Shown piece by piece: positions 26,593 to 35,606 of a stretch of DNA of 64,000 bases (its first letter is position 1; each line of letters opens with the position of its first letter). A program made the translations under genes and the position numbers. The notes beneath the pieces are model-generated. The model was given only the letters and a program-made list of their open reading frames with translations. It made no database searches and was not told where the DNA came from. Where the stretch lies: positions 9,962 through 73,961 of the forward strand of contig NZ_BKZR01000014.1 of the NCBI RefSeq assembly GCF_008974225.1, given 5' to 3'. The DNA is from Weizmannia acidilactici. GTDB taxonomy: Bacteria; Bacillota; Bacilli; Bacillales; Bacillaceae_C.

Positions 26593-26617
26593 CTACGGTT
26601 CGCTGGCTGAACCGTAG
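26593..26617 (+). other. hairpin between rplB and rpsS
   Basis: Perfect 9-bp stem CTACGGTTC / GAACCGTAG with a 7-base loop and no T run. Probably an mRNA structure rather than a terminator, since the operon continues. Confidence 0.55.
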
Positions 26618-26642
26618 CGCAATCTTGAAAGGAGGATCGGCC

Positions 26643-26921
26643 ATGGGTCGCAGTTTAAAAAAAGGGCCTTTTGTTGATGACCATTTGATGTCAAAAATCG
26701 AAAAGCTGAACGAATCCAACAAAAAACAAGTCATTAAAACGTGGTCGCGCCGTTCGACAATTTTCCCTGCATTCGTCGGCCATACAATTGCCGTTTATGA
26801 CGGGCGCAAACATGTTCCTGTTTACATTACGGAAGACATGGTAGGCCACAAGCTCGGTGAATTCGCACCGACACGCACATTCAGGGGTCACGCAGGTGAC
26901 GATAAGAAAACAAGACGCTAA
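26643..26921 (+). CDS. rpsS: 30S ribosomal protein S19
   Basis: 92 residues. Head protein contacting S13 and the A-site finger. Signature GEFAPTRTFRGHAG near the C-terminus. The start is the ATG after AAAGGAGG, giving MGRSLKKGPF as in other bacilli. Confidence 0.97.
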   Translation: MGRSLKKGPFVDDHLMSKIEKLNESNKKQVIKTWSRRSTIFPAFVGHTIAVYDGRKHVPVYITEDMVGHKLGEFAPTRTFRGHAGDDKKTRR

Positions 26922-26939
26922 CGAGAGGAGGGCATTCCA

Positions 26940-27281
26940 ATGGAAGCAAAAGCTGTCGCGAAAACAGTCCGTATTGCTCCTCGTAAAGCACGCCTGGTTA
27001 TTGATTTAATTCGAGGAAAGCAAGTGGGAGAAGCACTTTCGATTCTTAAATTTACACCAAAAGCTGCTTCGCCGGTTATTGAAAAAGTTCTCAACTCTGC
27101 AATTGCGAACGCAGAACACAACTACGATATGGACGTGAATGAACTTGTTGTGGCGAAGGCTTATGTTGATGAAGGGCCTACGCTCAAACGTTTCCGCCCG
27201 CGCGCACAAGGGCGTGCAAGCCAAATCAACAAACGTACGAGCCATATTACGATCGTAGTATCAGATCAGAAGGAGGGATAA
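26940..27281 (+). CDS. rplV: 50S ribosomal protein L22
   Basis: 113 residues. Its extended beta-hairpin (TLKRFRPRAQGRASQINKRT) reaches the exit tunnel. SD GAGAGGAGGG. Ends three bases before the rpsC GTG. Confidence 0.97.
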   Translation: MEAKAVAKTVRIAPRKARLVIDLIRGKQVGEALSILKFTPKAASPVIEKVLNSAIANAEHNYDMDVNELVVAKAYVDEGPTLKRFRPRAQGRASQINKRTSHITIVVSDQKEG

Positions 27282-27284
27282 TGA

Positions 27285-27941
27285 GTGGGTCAAAAAGTAA
27301 ATCCTATCGGTTTGCGAATCGGAGTGATTCGTGACTGGGAATCTAAATGGTATGCAGAAAAAGATTACGCCGATCTGTTGCACGAAGACATCAAAATTCG
27401 TGAGTACATTGCAAAACGCCTCGCTGATGCTTCTGTTTCCGGTGTGGAAATTGAACGTGCCGCAAACCGTGTAAACATTACAATCCGTACGGCAAAACCT
27501 GGGATGGTCATTGGTAAAGGCGGTTCAGAAGTAGAAGCATTGCGTAAAGCACTGAATGCTCTGACCGGAAAAAGGGTCCACATTAATATTGTTGAAATCA
27601 AAAAAGCAGACATCGATGCAAAATTGGTTGCGGAAAACATTGCCCGCCAGCTGGAAAACCGTGTTTCTTTCCGTCGCGCGCAAAAACAGGCAATCCAACG
27701 TGCCATGCGTGCTGGTGCGAAAGGCATCAGGACACAGGTTTCGGGACGTTTGGGAGGCGCGGATATCGCCCGTGCAGAACACTACAGCGAAGGTACTGTT
27801 CCGCTTCATACGCTTCGTGCGGATATCGACTATGCGCATGCTGAAGCCGACACAACATATGGAAAACTTGGCGTGAAAGTATGGATTTACCGTGGAGAAG
27901 TCCTTCCTGCCAAGAAAAAAACTGAGGAAGGGGGAAACTGA
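27285..27941 (+). CDS. rpsC: 30S ribosomal protein S3
   Basis: 218 residues. KH domain with GMVIGKGGSEVEALRKAL (near residue 75), and the C-terminal domain at the mRNA entry channel (GRLGGADIARAEHYSEG). GTG start after AAGGAGGG at the end of rplV; the product begins MGQKVNPIGLR. Confidence 0.98.
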   Translation: MGQKVNPIGLRIGVIRDWESKWYAEKDYADLLHEDIKIREYIAKRLADASVSGVEIERAANRVNITIRTAKPGMVIGKGGSEVEALRKALNALTGKRVHINIVEIKKADIDAKLVAENIARQLENRVSFRRAQKQAIQRAMRAGAKGIRTQVSGRLGGADIARAEHYSEGTVPLHTLRADIDYAHAEADTTYGKLGVKVWIYRGEVLPAKKKTEEGGN

Positions 27942-27943
27942 TC

Positions 27944-28378
27944 ATGTTAATGCCTAAACGTGTGAAATACCGCCGTGAACACCGCGGGAAAATGCGCGGC
28001 CGTGCAAAAGGCGGCACTGAAGTGGCTTTTGGCGAATACGGTTTGCAGGCATTGGAAGCTTCCTGGATTACAAACCGCCAAATCGAAGCTGCCCGTATTG
28101 CTATGACACGTTATATGAAACGTGGCGGTAAAGTATGGATTAAAATCTTCCCTCACAAACCATATACAGCTAAACCGCTTGAAGTCCGGATGGGTTCCGG
28201 TAAAGGTGCGCCTGAAGGTTGGGTAGCCGTAGTTAAACCTGGTAAGATTTTGTTTGAAATTGCCGGGGTTCCCGAAGAAGTTGCACGCGAAGCTTTGCGC
28301 CTTGCCTCACACAAGCTTCCGATCAAATGCAAGTTTGTAAAACGTGAAGAAATTGGTGGTGAATCTAATGAAAGCTAA
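27944..28378 (+). CDS. rplP: 50S ribosomal protein L16
   Basis: 144 residues. It helps position A-site tRNA. Signatures WITNRQIEAARIAMTRYMKR and RMGSGKGAPEGWVAVVKPG are intact. SD GAGGAAGGGGG. The last 11 bases overlap rpmC. Confidence 0.98.
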   Translation: MLMPKRVKYRREHRGKMRGRAKGGTEVAFGEYGLQALEASWITNRQIEAARIAMTRYMKRGGKVWIKIFPHKPYTAKPLEVRMGSGKGAPEGWVAVVKPGKILFEIAGVPEEVAREALRLASHKLPIKCKFVKREEIGGESNES

Positions 28379-28571
28379 GGAAATTCGTGACTTGACCACT
28401 GCCGAAATTGAACAAAAAATTAAATCGCTGAAGGAAGAATTGTTCAACCTTCGCTTCCAGCTTGCGACCGGACAATTGGAAAACACCGCCCGCATCCGTG
28501 AAGTTCGCAAATCGATTGCCCGTATGAAAACTGTCATTCGTGAAAGAGAAATTGGAATTAACAACCGATAA
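28368..28571 (+). CDS. rpmC: 50S ribosomal protein L29
   Basis: 67 residues, mostly two helices (EIEQKIKSLKEELFNLRFQL). It lies near the tunnel exit. The start is the ATG at 28368 inside the rplP end, after GGTGGTG, giving MKAKEIRDLT as in B. subtilis; an earlier in-frame start is not supported. Confidence 0.96.
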   Translation: MKAKEIRDLTTAEIEQKIKSLKEELFNLRFQLATGQLENTARIREVRKSIARMKTVIREREIGINNR

Positions 28572-28591
28572 TGGGAGGAGGTTCGCGATAC

Positions 28592-28855
28592 ATGAGTGAA
28601 CGCAACCAACGCAAAGTTTATACCGGCCGTGTGGTATCCGATAAAATGGATAAAACCATCACTGTCCTTGTAGAAACTTACAAAAAGCATTCTCTGTACG
28701 GCAAACGCGTAAAATACTCGAAAAAATTCAAGGCGCATGATGAAAATAACGAAGCAAAAGTCGGCGATATCGTAAGAATCATGGAAACACGCCCGTTATC
28801 TGCTACAAAACGTTTCCGCCTTGTCGAAATCGTTGAAAAAGCAGTCATTATTTAA
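28592..28855 (+). CDS. rpsQ: 30S ribosomal protein S17
   Basis: 87 residues. OB-fold primary binder of 16S rRNA; signature GDIVRIMETRPLSATKRFRLV. ATG at 28592 after GGGAGGAGG. Confidence 0.97.
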   Translation: MSERNQRKVYTGRVVSDKMDKTITVLVETYKKHSLYGKRVKYSKKFKAHDENNEAKVGDIVRIMETRPLSATKRFRLVEIVEKAVII

Positions 28856-28902
28856 TCTATATCAGTTCGGATTACGGTGATTCCGAAGGGAGGTAAACGA
28901 GT

Positions 28903-29271
28903 ATGATCCAACAAGAAACCCGTTTGAAGGTGGCTGACAATTCAGGTGCACGTGAAGTTTTAACGATTAAAGTGTTAGGCGGTTCCGGACGGAAAACCGC
29001 AAATATCGGCGATGTTATTGTTGCTACGGTAAAACAAGCAACACCAGGGGGCGTTGTTAAAAAAGGTGACGTGGTGAAAGCTGTTGTCGTACGCACAAAG
29101 AGCGGAGTGCGCCGCAGCGACGGTTCCTACATCCGCTTTGATGAAAATGCATGCGTCATTATTCGTGACGACAAGAGCCCTCGCGGTACGCGTATTTTCG
29201 GGCCTGTTGCACGCGAATTGCGCAACAACAATTTCATGAAAATCGTATCGTTAGCTCCGGAAGTGCTTTAA
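28903..29271 (+). CDS. rplN: 50S ribosomal protein L14
   Basis: 122 residues, usual length. It forms an intersubunit bridge and the docking site of the silencing factor RsfS. Begins MIQQETRLKVADNSGAR; signature GTRIFGPVARELR near the end. SD AAGGGAGG. Confidence 0.98.
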   Translation: MIQQETRLKVADNSGAREVLTIKVLGGSGRKTANIGDVIVATVKQATPGGVVKKGDVVKAVVVRTKSGVRRSDGSYIRFDENACVIIRDDKSPRGTRIFGPVARELRNNNFMKIVSLAPEVL

Positions 29272-29309
29272 TCTATCAGTTTGATGACAATCAAGGAGGT
29301 GCGATTGTA

Positions 29310-29621
29310 ATGCATGTCAAAAAAGGCGACAAGGTGATGGTGATCTCCGGCAAAGATAAAGGGAAAACCGGCACCATCCTGGCAGTATTCCCGAAAAAAG
29401 ACCGTGTCATTGTGGAAGGCGTGAATATCGTGAAAAAACACTCGAAACCTTCCCAGGCTAATCCGCAAGGCGGGATTATCGATATGGAAGCGCCAATCCA
29501 CGTATCCAATGTCATGTTGCTTGACCCGAAAACAAATGAGCCGACTCGTATCGGTTACGAAGTAAGAGATGGCAAAAAAGTACGTGTAGCAAAAAAATCC
29601 GGCGAAGTTTTAGATAAATAG
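29310..29621 (+). CDS. rplX: 50S ribosomal protein L24
   Basis: 103 residues with a KOW motif (KKGDKVMVISGKDKGKTG). It starts assembly of the 50S subunit. SD AAGGAGGTG. Confidence 0.97.
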   Translation: MHVKKGDKVMVISGKDKGKTGTILAVFPKKDRVIVEGVNIVKKHSKPSQANPQGGIIDMEAPIHVSNVMLLDPKTNEPTRIGYEVRDGKKVRVAKKSGEVLDK

Positions 29622-29647
29622 TTTGAACATGAAGGGAGGTACACGAC

Positions 29648-30187
29648 ATGAACCGCCTAAAAGAAAAATACGAAAAAGAAGTTATTCCTGCTTTAACAAA
29701 GAAATTTAACTATACATCCGTCATGCAAGTGCCTAAAGTTGAAAAAATCGTGATCAACATGGGTGTTGGTGACGCAGTCCAAAACGCAAAAATGTTAGAC
29801 AATGCTGTTGAAGAATTGACTTTAATTTCCGGCCAAAAACCGGTTGTAACAAGAGCGAAACGTTCGATCGCAGGTTTCCGCCTTCGCGAAGGGATGCCGA
29901 TCGGCGCAAAAGTAACCCTCCGCGGTGAGCGCATGTATGAATTTCTGGATAAATTAATTTCTGTTTCCCTTCCACGTGTGCGTGACTTCCACGGCGTTTC
30001 CAAAAAATCTTTTGACGGCCGCGGCAACTACACACTTGGTATTAAGGAACAACTGATCTTCCCTGAAATCGATTATGATAAAGTCAATAAAGTGCGCGGC
30101 ATGGACATCGTCATTGTCACAACTGCAAACACGGACGAAGAATCACGTGAACTGTTAACTTTACTCGGAATGCCATTCCAAAAATAA
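29648..30187 (+). CDS. rplE: 50S ribosomal protein L5
   Basis: 179 residues. It binds 5S rRNA and contacts the P-site tRNA. Signatures KIVINMGVGDAVQN and KVTLRGERMYEFLDKLI are typical. SD AAGGGAGG. Confidence 0.98.
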   Translation: MNRLKEKYEKEVIPALTKKFNYTSVMQVPKVEKIVINMGVGDAVQNAKMLDNAVEELTLISGQKPVVTRAKRSIAGFRLREGMPIGAKVTLRGERMYEFLDKLISVSLPRVRDFHGVSKKSFDGRGNYTLGIKEQLIFPEIDYDKVNKVRGMDIVIVTTANTDEESRELLTLLGMPFQK

Positions 30188-30214
30188 TAGCTCTTGCTAA
30201 AGGGAGGCGAAAAC

Positions 30215-30400
30215 GTGGCTAAAAAATCAATGATTGCGAAACAAAAACGCGAACCGAAGTATAAAGTGCAAGCTTATACACGGTGCGAACGTTGCGGCCG
30301 ACCACATTCCGTCATTCGCAAGTTTAAACTTTGCCGTATTTGTTTCCGCGAACTTGCATATAAAGGTCAAATTCCTGGCGTGAAAAAAGCCAGCTGGTAA
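30215..30400 (+). CDS. rpsZ: 30S ribosomal protein S14, zinc-binding type
   Basis: 61 residues, the short form with two CxxC pairs (Cys24/27 and Cys40/43), which needs zinc. GTG start at 30215 after AGGGAGG; begins MAKKSMIAKQKR. Confidence 0.97.
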   Translation: MAKKSMIAKQKREPKYKVQAYTRCERCGRPHSVIRKFKLCRICFRELAYKGQIPGVKKASW

Positions 30401-30429
30401 AACCCGAATTTGGGAAGGAGGTAAACATA

Positions 30430-30828
30430 ATGGTCATGACTGATCCAATTGCAGATTTGCTTACCCGCATCCGCAATGCAAACACAGTGCGTCATGAAAA
30501 ATTGGAAGTACCGGCTTCCAAGATCAAAAGAGAAATCGCTGAAATTTTAAAACGCGAAGGCTTTATTCGTGATGTTGAATATATCGAAGACAATAAACAA
30601 GGGATCATCCGGATCTTCCTGAAATACGGCGCAAACAACGAACGCGTTATTACAGGGATCAAGCGCATCAGCAAACCAGGCTTGCGCGTTTATGCGAAAG
30701 CTGACGAAATTCCAAAAGTGCTGAACGGCCTTGGCATTGCGATTGTTTCTACATCGCAAGGCGTTTTAACTGACAAAGAAGCCCGCAAAAACAATGTCGG
30801 CGGGGAAATTTTGGCATACGTATGGTAA
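30430..30828 (+). CDS. rpsH: 30S ribosomal protein S8
   Basis: 132 residues. Central-domain assembly protein and, in many bacteria, spc-operon repressor. Begins MVMTDPIADLLTRIRNAN; C-terminal signature STSQGVLTDKEAR. SD AAGGAGG. Confidence 0.98.
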   Translation: MVMTDPIADLLTRIRNANTVRHEKLEVPASKIKREIAEILKREGFIRDVEYIEDNKQGIIRIFLKYGANNERVITGIKRISKPGLRVYAKADEIPKVLNGLGIAIVSTSQGVLTDKEARKNNVGGEILAYVW

Positions 30829-30857
30829 TCATTTGACGTTGAACGGAGGTGTAAAAC

Positions 30858-31394
30858 ATGTCACGTATCGGAAAAAAACCGGTTGAAATCCCATCCGGAG
30901 TTACGGTTAACATTAACGGAAATACTGTTACGGTAAAAGGGCCAAAAGGCGAATTGACCCGCAGCTTCAGCCCGGATATTGCCATTTCTGTTGAAGGAAA
31001 TGTCATCAACGTAACGCGCCCTTCCGACAGCAAAAACCACCGCGCACTGCACGGGACAACCCGCGCTTTGCTTGCGAACATGGTGGAAGGTGTATCGAAA
31101 GGCTTTGAAAAATCATTGGAATTGGTCGGGGTCGGGTACCGTGCCCAAAAACAAGGCAAGAAACTTGTCCTGAACGTCGGGTTCTCCCATCCTGTAGAGT
31201 TTGAACCGGAAGAAGGCTTGGAAATTGAAGTTCCTTCCAATACGAAAATTGTCGTAAAAGGCGCAAGCAAAGAACGCGTCGGCGCATTTGCCGCGAATAT
31301 CCGCGACGTTCGCCCGCCTGAGCCATACAAAGGCAAAGGTATTCGCTATGAAGGCGAATATGTACGCCGAAAAGAAGGAAAAACCGGTAAGTAA
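30858..31394 (+). CDS. rplF: 50S ribosomal protein L6
   Basis: 178 residues with two similar domains. It lies by the factor-binding site. C-terminal signature PEPYKGKGIRYEGEYVRRKE. SD GGAGGTG. Confidence 0.98.
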   Translation: MSRIGKKPVEIPSGVTVNINGNTVTVKGPKGELTRSFSPDIAISVEGNVINVTRPSDSKNHRALHGTTRALLANMVEGVSKGFEKSLELVGVGYRAQKQGKKLVLNVGFSHPVEFEPEEGLEIEVPSNTKIVVKGASKERVGAFAANIRDVRPPEPYKGKGIRYEGEYVRRKEGKTGK

Positions 31395-31425
31395 TGCTGC
31401 TTAGGATGAGAAAGGAGTGAATTCA

Positions 31426-31788
31426 ATGATCACAAAGCCGGATAAAAATCAAGTACGTAAAAAAAGACATGCACGCGTCCGCGCGAAATTAAGCGGAACT
31501 GCTGAGCGTCCGCGCTTGAATGTTTATCGTTCGAATAAAAACATTTATACCCAATTGATTGATGATGTCAACGGCGTAACATTGGCCAGCGCTTCTACGC
31601 TCGACAAAGAGCTGAACCTTGAATCGACCGGCAATATTGAAGCTGCCCGGAAAGTTGGGGAATTGATTGCCAAACGCGCGCTTGAAAAAGGTTTGAAAGA
31701 AGTTGTTTTTGACCGCGGCGGATATTTGTACCACGGCCGAATTAAAGCCCTTGCCGATGCAGCCCGTGAAAACGGACTCCAATTTTAA
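31426..31788 (+). CDS. rplR: 50S ribosomal protein L18
   Basis: 120 residues. It binds 5S rRNA with L5. Basic N-terminus (KKRHARVRAKLSGTAERPRL) and GRIKALADAARENGL at the end. The start is the ATG after AAAGGAGTG; an earlier in-frame start is not supported. Confidence 0.97.
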   Translation: MITKPDKNQVRKKRHARVRAKLSGTAERPRLNVYRSNKNIYTQLIDDVNGVTLASASTLDKELNLESTGNIEAARKVGELIAKRALEKGLKEVVFDRGGYLYHGRIKALADAARENGLQF

Positions 31789-31811
31789 TCATAAAGGAGG
31801 GAAAACATTAC

Positions 31812-32312
31812 ATGCTACGTATTGACCCAAACAAACTTGAATTAGAAGAACGCGTTGTTACGGTTAACCGCGTTGCCAAAGTCGTGAAAGGGGGGCGCCG
31901 TTTCCGTTTCTCCGCACTTGTTGTTGTAGGTGACAGAAATGGCCATGTCGGCTTTGGAACAGGTAAAGCACAAGAAGTACCGGATGCGATCCGCAAAGCA
32001 GTTGAAGATGCGAAGAAAAACCTTGTTGAAGTACCGGTTGTGGGTACAACGATCCCTCACGAAGTCATCGGCCACTTTGGTGCAGGGAAAATTTTGCTGA
32101 AACCTGGTTCGCCTGGTACCGGTGTTATCGCTGGCGGCCCTGTGCGTGCCATTTTGGAACTGGCCGGGATTGCGGATATTACATCCAAATCCTTAGGTTC
32201 CAACACGCCGATTAATATGATTCGTGCGACGATGGCCGGCATTAAACAACTGAAACGTGCGGATGAAGTTGCAAAACTGCGCAATAAATCTGTTGAAGAA
32301 CTATTAGGTTAA
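31812..32312 (+). CDS. rpsE: 30S ribosomal protein S5
   Basis: 166 residues. Loop 2 (VVKGGRRFRFSALVVVGD), where spectinomycin-resistance changes occur in other species, is standard. The C-terminal domain (GTGVIAGGPVRAILELAGI) is intact. SD AAGGAGGG. Confidence 0.98.
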   Translation: MLRIDPNKLELEERVVTVNRVAKVVKGGRRFRFSALVVVGDRNGHVGFGTGKAQEVPDAIRKAVEDAKKNLVEVPVVGTTIPHEVIGHFGAGKILLKPGSPGTGVIAGGPVRAILELAGIADITSKSLGSNTPINMIRATMAGIKQLKRADEVAKLRNKSVEELLG

Positions 32313-32326
32313 GGAGGGAACGCTAA

Positions 32327-32506
32327 ATGGCAAAATTAAAAATTACCCTCACCCGCAGTGTGATTGGCCGCCCGCAGGACCAGCGCGATACGGTAAAAGC
32401 GCTCGGTTTGCGTAAAGTCAACCAAACTGTTGAACACGAAGACAATCCCGCTATCCGCGGTATGATCAATAAAGTATCCCATCTTGTTTCTGTTGTGGAA
32501 CAATAA
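32327..32506 (+). CDS. rpmD: 50S ribosomal protein L30
   Basis: 59 residues. Signature LGLRKVNQTVEHEDNPAIRG. ATG after AAGGAGGG, 14 bases past rpsE. Short but unambiguous by sequence and place in the spc operon. Confidence 0.97.
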   Translation: MAKLKITLTRSVIGRPQDQRDTVKALGLRKVNQTVEHEDNPAIRGMINKVSHLVSVVEQ

Positions 32507-32538
32507 TCACTGATCTAAAAATAAGAGGAGGTGCAACC

Positions 32539-32979
32539 ATGAAACTTCATGAATTAAAACCTGCAGAAGGATCCCGTAAAAAACGCAATCGTGTAGGCCG
32601 GGGCATTGGTTCAGGCAACGGCAAAACTGCCGGTAAAGGCCATAAAGGGCAAAATGCGCGTTCCGGCGGCGGTGTACGCCTTGGTTTTGAAGGCGGCCAA
32701 ACGCCTTTATTCCGCCGTTTGCCCAAACGCGGCTTTACAAACATCAACCGTAAAGAATATGCCATTGTGAACCTGGATGCTTTAAACCGTTTTGAAGACG
32801 GAACGGAAGTAACGCCTGCCCTTTTGCTGGAAACGGGCGTTGTCAGCAAGGAAAAATCGGGCATTAAAGTACTTGCGGACGGAAAGCTTGAGAAAAAGCT
32901 GACTGTAAAAGCGCATAAATTTTCCTCTGCTGCTAAAGAAGCCATTGAAGCTGCCGGCGGTACTACTGAGGTGATTTAA
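32539..32979 (+). CDS. rplO: 50S ribosomal protein L15
   Basis: 146 residues. The Gly/Lys/Arg-rich N-terminus (GRGIGSGNGKTAGKGHKGQ) threads into 23S rRNA; the C-terminal globular part is complete. SD GAGGAGGTG. Its stop overlaps the secY ATG by one base, so the two are translated together. Confidence 0.97.
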   Translation: MKLHELKPAEGSRKKRNRVGRGIGSGNGKTAGKGHKGQNARSGGGVRLGFEGGQTPLFRRLPKRGFTNINRKEYAIVNLDALNRFEDGTEVTPALLLETGVVSKEKSGIKVLADGKLEKKLTVKAHKFSSAAKEAIEAAGGTTEVI

Positions 32980-34274
32980 TGTTTAAAACAATCTCCAATT
33001 TTATGCGTGTGGGTGAGATAAGAAATAAAATTATTTTCACCCTCCTCATGCTGGTAGTATTCCGCATAGGGGCTTTTATACCGGTTCCTTACGTAGATGC
33101 ATCAGTATTGAATGCTGCCACCCAAAATGGCTTGGTCGGCTTTTTGAACACCTTTGGGGGCGGTGCGTTAAAAAACTTCTCTATTTTTGCAATGGGAATT
33201 ATGCCATATATCACGTCATCCATTATCGTGCAGCTTTTACAGATGGATGTTGTGCCGAAATTTGCCGAGTGGGCAAAACAAGGTGAAGTGGGGCGTCGTA
33301 AGCTGAATGAGTTTACACGCTATTTTACCGTTATCTTGTCTTTAATCGAAGGGTTCGGGATGTCCTACGGCTTCAATAACTTGGCGCAGGGGGCACTGAT
33401 TACAAAATCCGGTTTCGGGGCATATTTGATCATCGCCCTTACGCTCACTGCCGGTACCACTTTCCTGATGTGGCTCGGCGAACAAATTACGGCAAAAGGC
33501 GTCGGAAACGGGATTTCCATTTTGATAATGGCCGGCATTATTGCCGGGATTCCCACTGCAATTAACCAAATTTACGCACAACAAATTGAAAATGCCGGAT
33601 CGCAGCTGTTTTTGAAAATTGTCCTGTTGGCTTTCTTGGCATTGATCGTATTGGCCATTGTGGTTGGGGTCATTTATTTTCAGCAGGCATCGAGAAAAAT
33701 TCCGATTCAGTATGCACAGCATATTTCATCCGGAAGAACTACTGTCGGGCGCCAAACCACACATCTGCCGCTAAAAGTGAATGCTGCCGGCGTTATTCCG
33801 GTCATCTTTGCGATTTCGTTCATCATTGCGCCGCAGACGATCGCATCGTTTTTCGGATCCAGCGATGTGGCCAGCACCATACAATGGATATTCGATTATA
33901 CGAAACCGGTCGGGGCATTGATTTATGTGGCTTTGATTATTGCTTTTACTTATTTCTATGCATTTGTGCAAGTCAATCCTGAACAGCTTGCCGATAATTT
34001 AAAGAAACAAGGCGGCTATATTCCGGGAATCCGCCCGGGGAAGAATACGCAGCAATATGTTACTTCGGTTTTATACCGTCTGACTTTTGTCGGGTCGATT
34101 TTTCTAGCGGTTATTGCTATTCTTCCGGTGATCTTCACCAATGTGGTCGGGCTGCCTGCTTCAGCCAGAATCGGCGGCACAAGCCTGCTCGTTGTCATCG
34201 GGGTTGCGCTTGAAACGATGCTGCAACTGGAAGCTCAATTAGTGAAGCGCCATTACAAAGGCTTTATTAAATAA
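32979..34274 (+). CDS. secY: preprotein translocase channel subunit SecY
   Basis: 431 residues with ten membrane segments. It forms the protein-export channel with SecE and takes cargo from SecA or SRP. Typical motifs: VFRIGAFIPVP near the start, the plug-bearing first loop, and the cytoplasmic C5 loop ending near IRPGKNTQQY. Translationally coupled to rplO. Confidence 0.97.
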   Translation: MFKTISNFMRVGEIRNKIIFTLLMLVVFRIGAFIPVPYVDASVLNAATQNGLVGFLNTFGGGALKNFSIFAMGIMPYITSSIIVQLLQMDVVPKFAEWAKQGEVGRRKLNEFTRYFTVILSLIEGFGMSYGFNNLAQGALITKSGFGAYLIIALTLTAGTTFLMWLGEQITAKGVGNGISILIMAGIIAGIPTAINQIYAQQIENAGSQLFLKIVLLAFLALIVLAIVVGVIYFQQASRKIPIQYAQHISSGRTTVGRQTTHLPLKVNAAGVIPVIFAISFIIAPQTIASFFGSSDVASTIQWIFDYTKPVGALIYVALIIAFTYFYAFVQVNPEQLADNLKKQGGYIPGIRPGKNTQQYVTSVLYRLTFVGSIFLAVIAILPVIFTNVVGLPASARIGGTSLLVVIGVALETMLQLEAQLVKRHYKGFIK

Positions 34275-34336
34275 AATTGGTTTTGGGGCATTCCTTGTTC
34301 CTGAAGCCGATATCAGAGATTGAGGGGGCTGTACCG

Positions 34337-34993
34337 ATGAATTTAGTGTTAATGGGCCTTCCCGGTGCCGGTAAAGGGACCCAAGCCGAAAAAATCATTG
34401 AAAAGTATTCCATTCCTCACATTTCAACCGGAGATATGTTTCGGGCAGCAATCAAGGAAGAAACTGAATTGGGTCTTAAAGCCAAATCCTATATGGATAA
34501 AGGCGAACTGGTTCCCGATGAGGTCACGATCGGCATTGTGCGCGAACGGTTAAGCAAGGATGACTGCAAAAAAGGCTTCCTGCTTGACGGGTTCCCAAGA
34601 ACGATTGCCCAGGCTGAGGCTTTGGAAGACATTTTAAGCAGCCTTGATAAACATCTTGATTATGTGATCAATATTGAAGTAGATAAAAGCATCTTGACGG
34701 CGCGTTTAACCGGCCGCAGAATCTGCCAAAGCTGCGGTGCAACATACCATCTGGAGTTTAATCCGCCTAAAGTGGAAGGTGTGTGTGACAGGTGTGGCGG
34801 CCCGCTCTATCAACGGGCTGATGACAATGAAGCAACTGTGCAAAACCGCTTGGATGTGAATATTAAACAAACCCAGCCGCTTCTTGATTATTATGGAAAA
34901 AAAGGCTATTTGCGGAATGTAAACGGCCAGCAGGACATTGAGAAAGTTTTTTCCGATATCGACCAACTGCTGGGCCAATTGGCTGACCGTTAA
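34337..34993 (+). CDS. adk: adenylate kinase
   Basis: 218 residues. It interconverts ATP + AMP and 2 ADP. P-loop GLPGAGKGTQ at residues 7-16, AMP-binding STGDMFR and DGFPRT, and a LID domain with four cysteines (CQSC and CDRC) that bind zinc, typical of Gram-positive enzymes. The start is the ATG at 34337 after GAGGGGG; an earlier in-frame start would add a stretch unrelated to the family. A dead map gene follows. Confidence 0.97.
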   Translation: MNLVLMGLPGAGKGTQAEKIIEKYSIPHISTGDMFRAAIKEETELGLKAKSYMDKGELVPDEVTIGIVRERLSKDDCKKGFLLDGFPRTIAQAEALEDILSSLDKHLDYVINIEVDKSILTARLTGRRICQSCGATYHLEFNPPKVEGVCDRCGGPLYQRADDNEATVQNRLDVNIKQTQPLLDYYGKKGYLRNVNGQQDIEKVFSDIDQLLGQLADR

Positions 34994-34996
34994 GTA

Positions 34997-35430
34997 CTCG
35001 ATGAATTCATGAGAGCCAATAAAATCAGTACGGCATTAAACCCATTCATGGAAAAAGGCAGTTTTGCCGCCATACCGGTTTTGGATGGAATTGGCGAAAA
35101 AAACTTTTCAAGTTAGATGCATTTTCCGGTTCAAAGGGTTATAATGGTTTTCGTGACGATTTTCACCGTTGAATGCTTACAGAATATTTGATGGGTGAAA
35201 TTGCGGCTCCAATTCATTTTGGCGATATTCTTCTTCTAAAATATTCTGTTGGAAATAGATGAGGAATGCTGCTTCCTTATTCAGGATGTCAGCGAACGTC
35301 ATTCGAACGTCTCTCATGCAATTCAATTTCTTGCAAATGGCTTTCTATCGTTCGCGTGTATGCCGGACATGGGATTGGTCAAGACTGACAAGAAGAACCA
35401 TTTATACCTGATGGACCGACTATACAGCCC
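34997..35430 (+). pseudogene. map: decayed methionine aminopeptidase gene
   Basis: Remnants of map appear in the expected order but in different frames. About 35080-35105 reads LDGIGEKNF (family LDQIAEKFI). 35131-35154 reads SKGYNGFR (family SFKGYNGF). 35246-35326 reads LLEIDEE then SERHSNVSHAIQ (family LLEVTEESL, GERLSNISHAIQ). 35365-35418 reads GHGIGQD, a TGA stop, then QEEPFIPDGP (family GHGIGQDLHEEPYIP). The metal-binding middle and the C-terminal third cannot be found. In Bacillus map lies exactly here, between adk and infA. Frameshifts, a stop and deletions rule out an active enzyme. Confidence 0.85.
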
Positions 35431-35606
35431 TCGCCAGTCCCTCCGACCAGTTGGATTGCGCCGGAATCACGGACGCCGATTCCTGCTGTAATCCGTTGCG
35501 TTCGTCATGTTGACATGCAAGGAGCTTCGGCGAGCCTTATAGAGTTGAGGTTTTCGGAAAGGTATTATGCTAGGTCCCAAATGTTAGAAGAAGGGAGAAG
35601 AGTTCG

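Noticed and set aside
35249..35491. Possible new 80-residue protein between adk and infA
   Set aside because: Its first third aligns with the LLE...SNVSHAIQ part of methionine aminopeptidase and the remainder is a frame-shifted continuation, so it is part of the map remnant.
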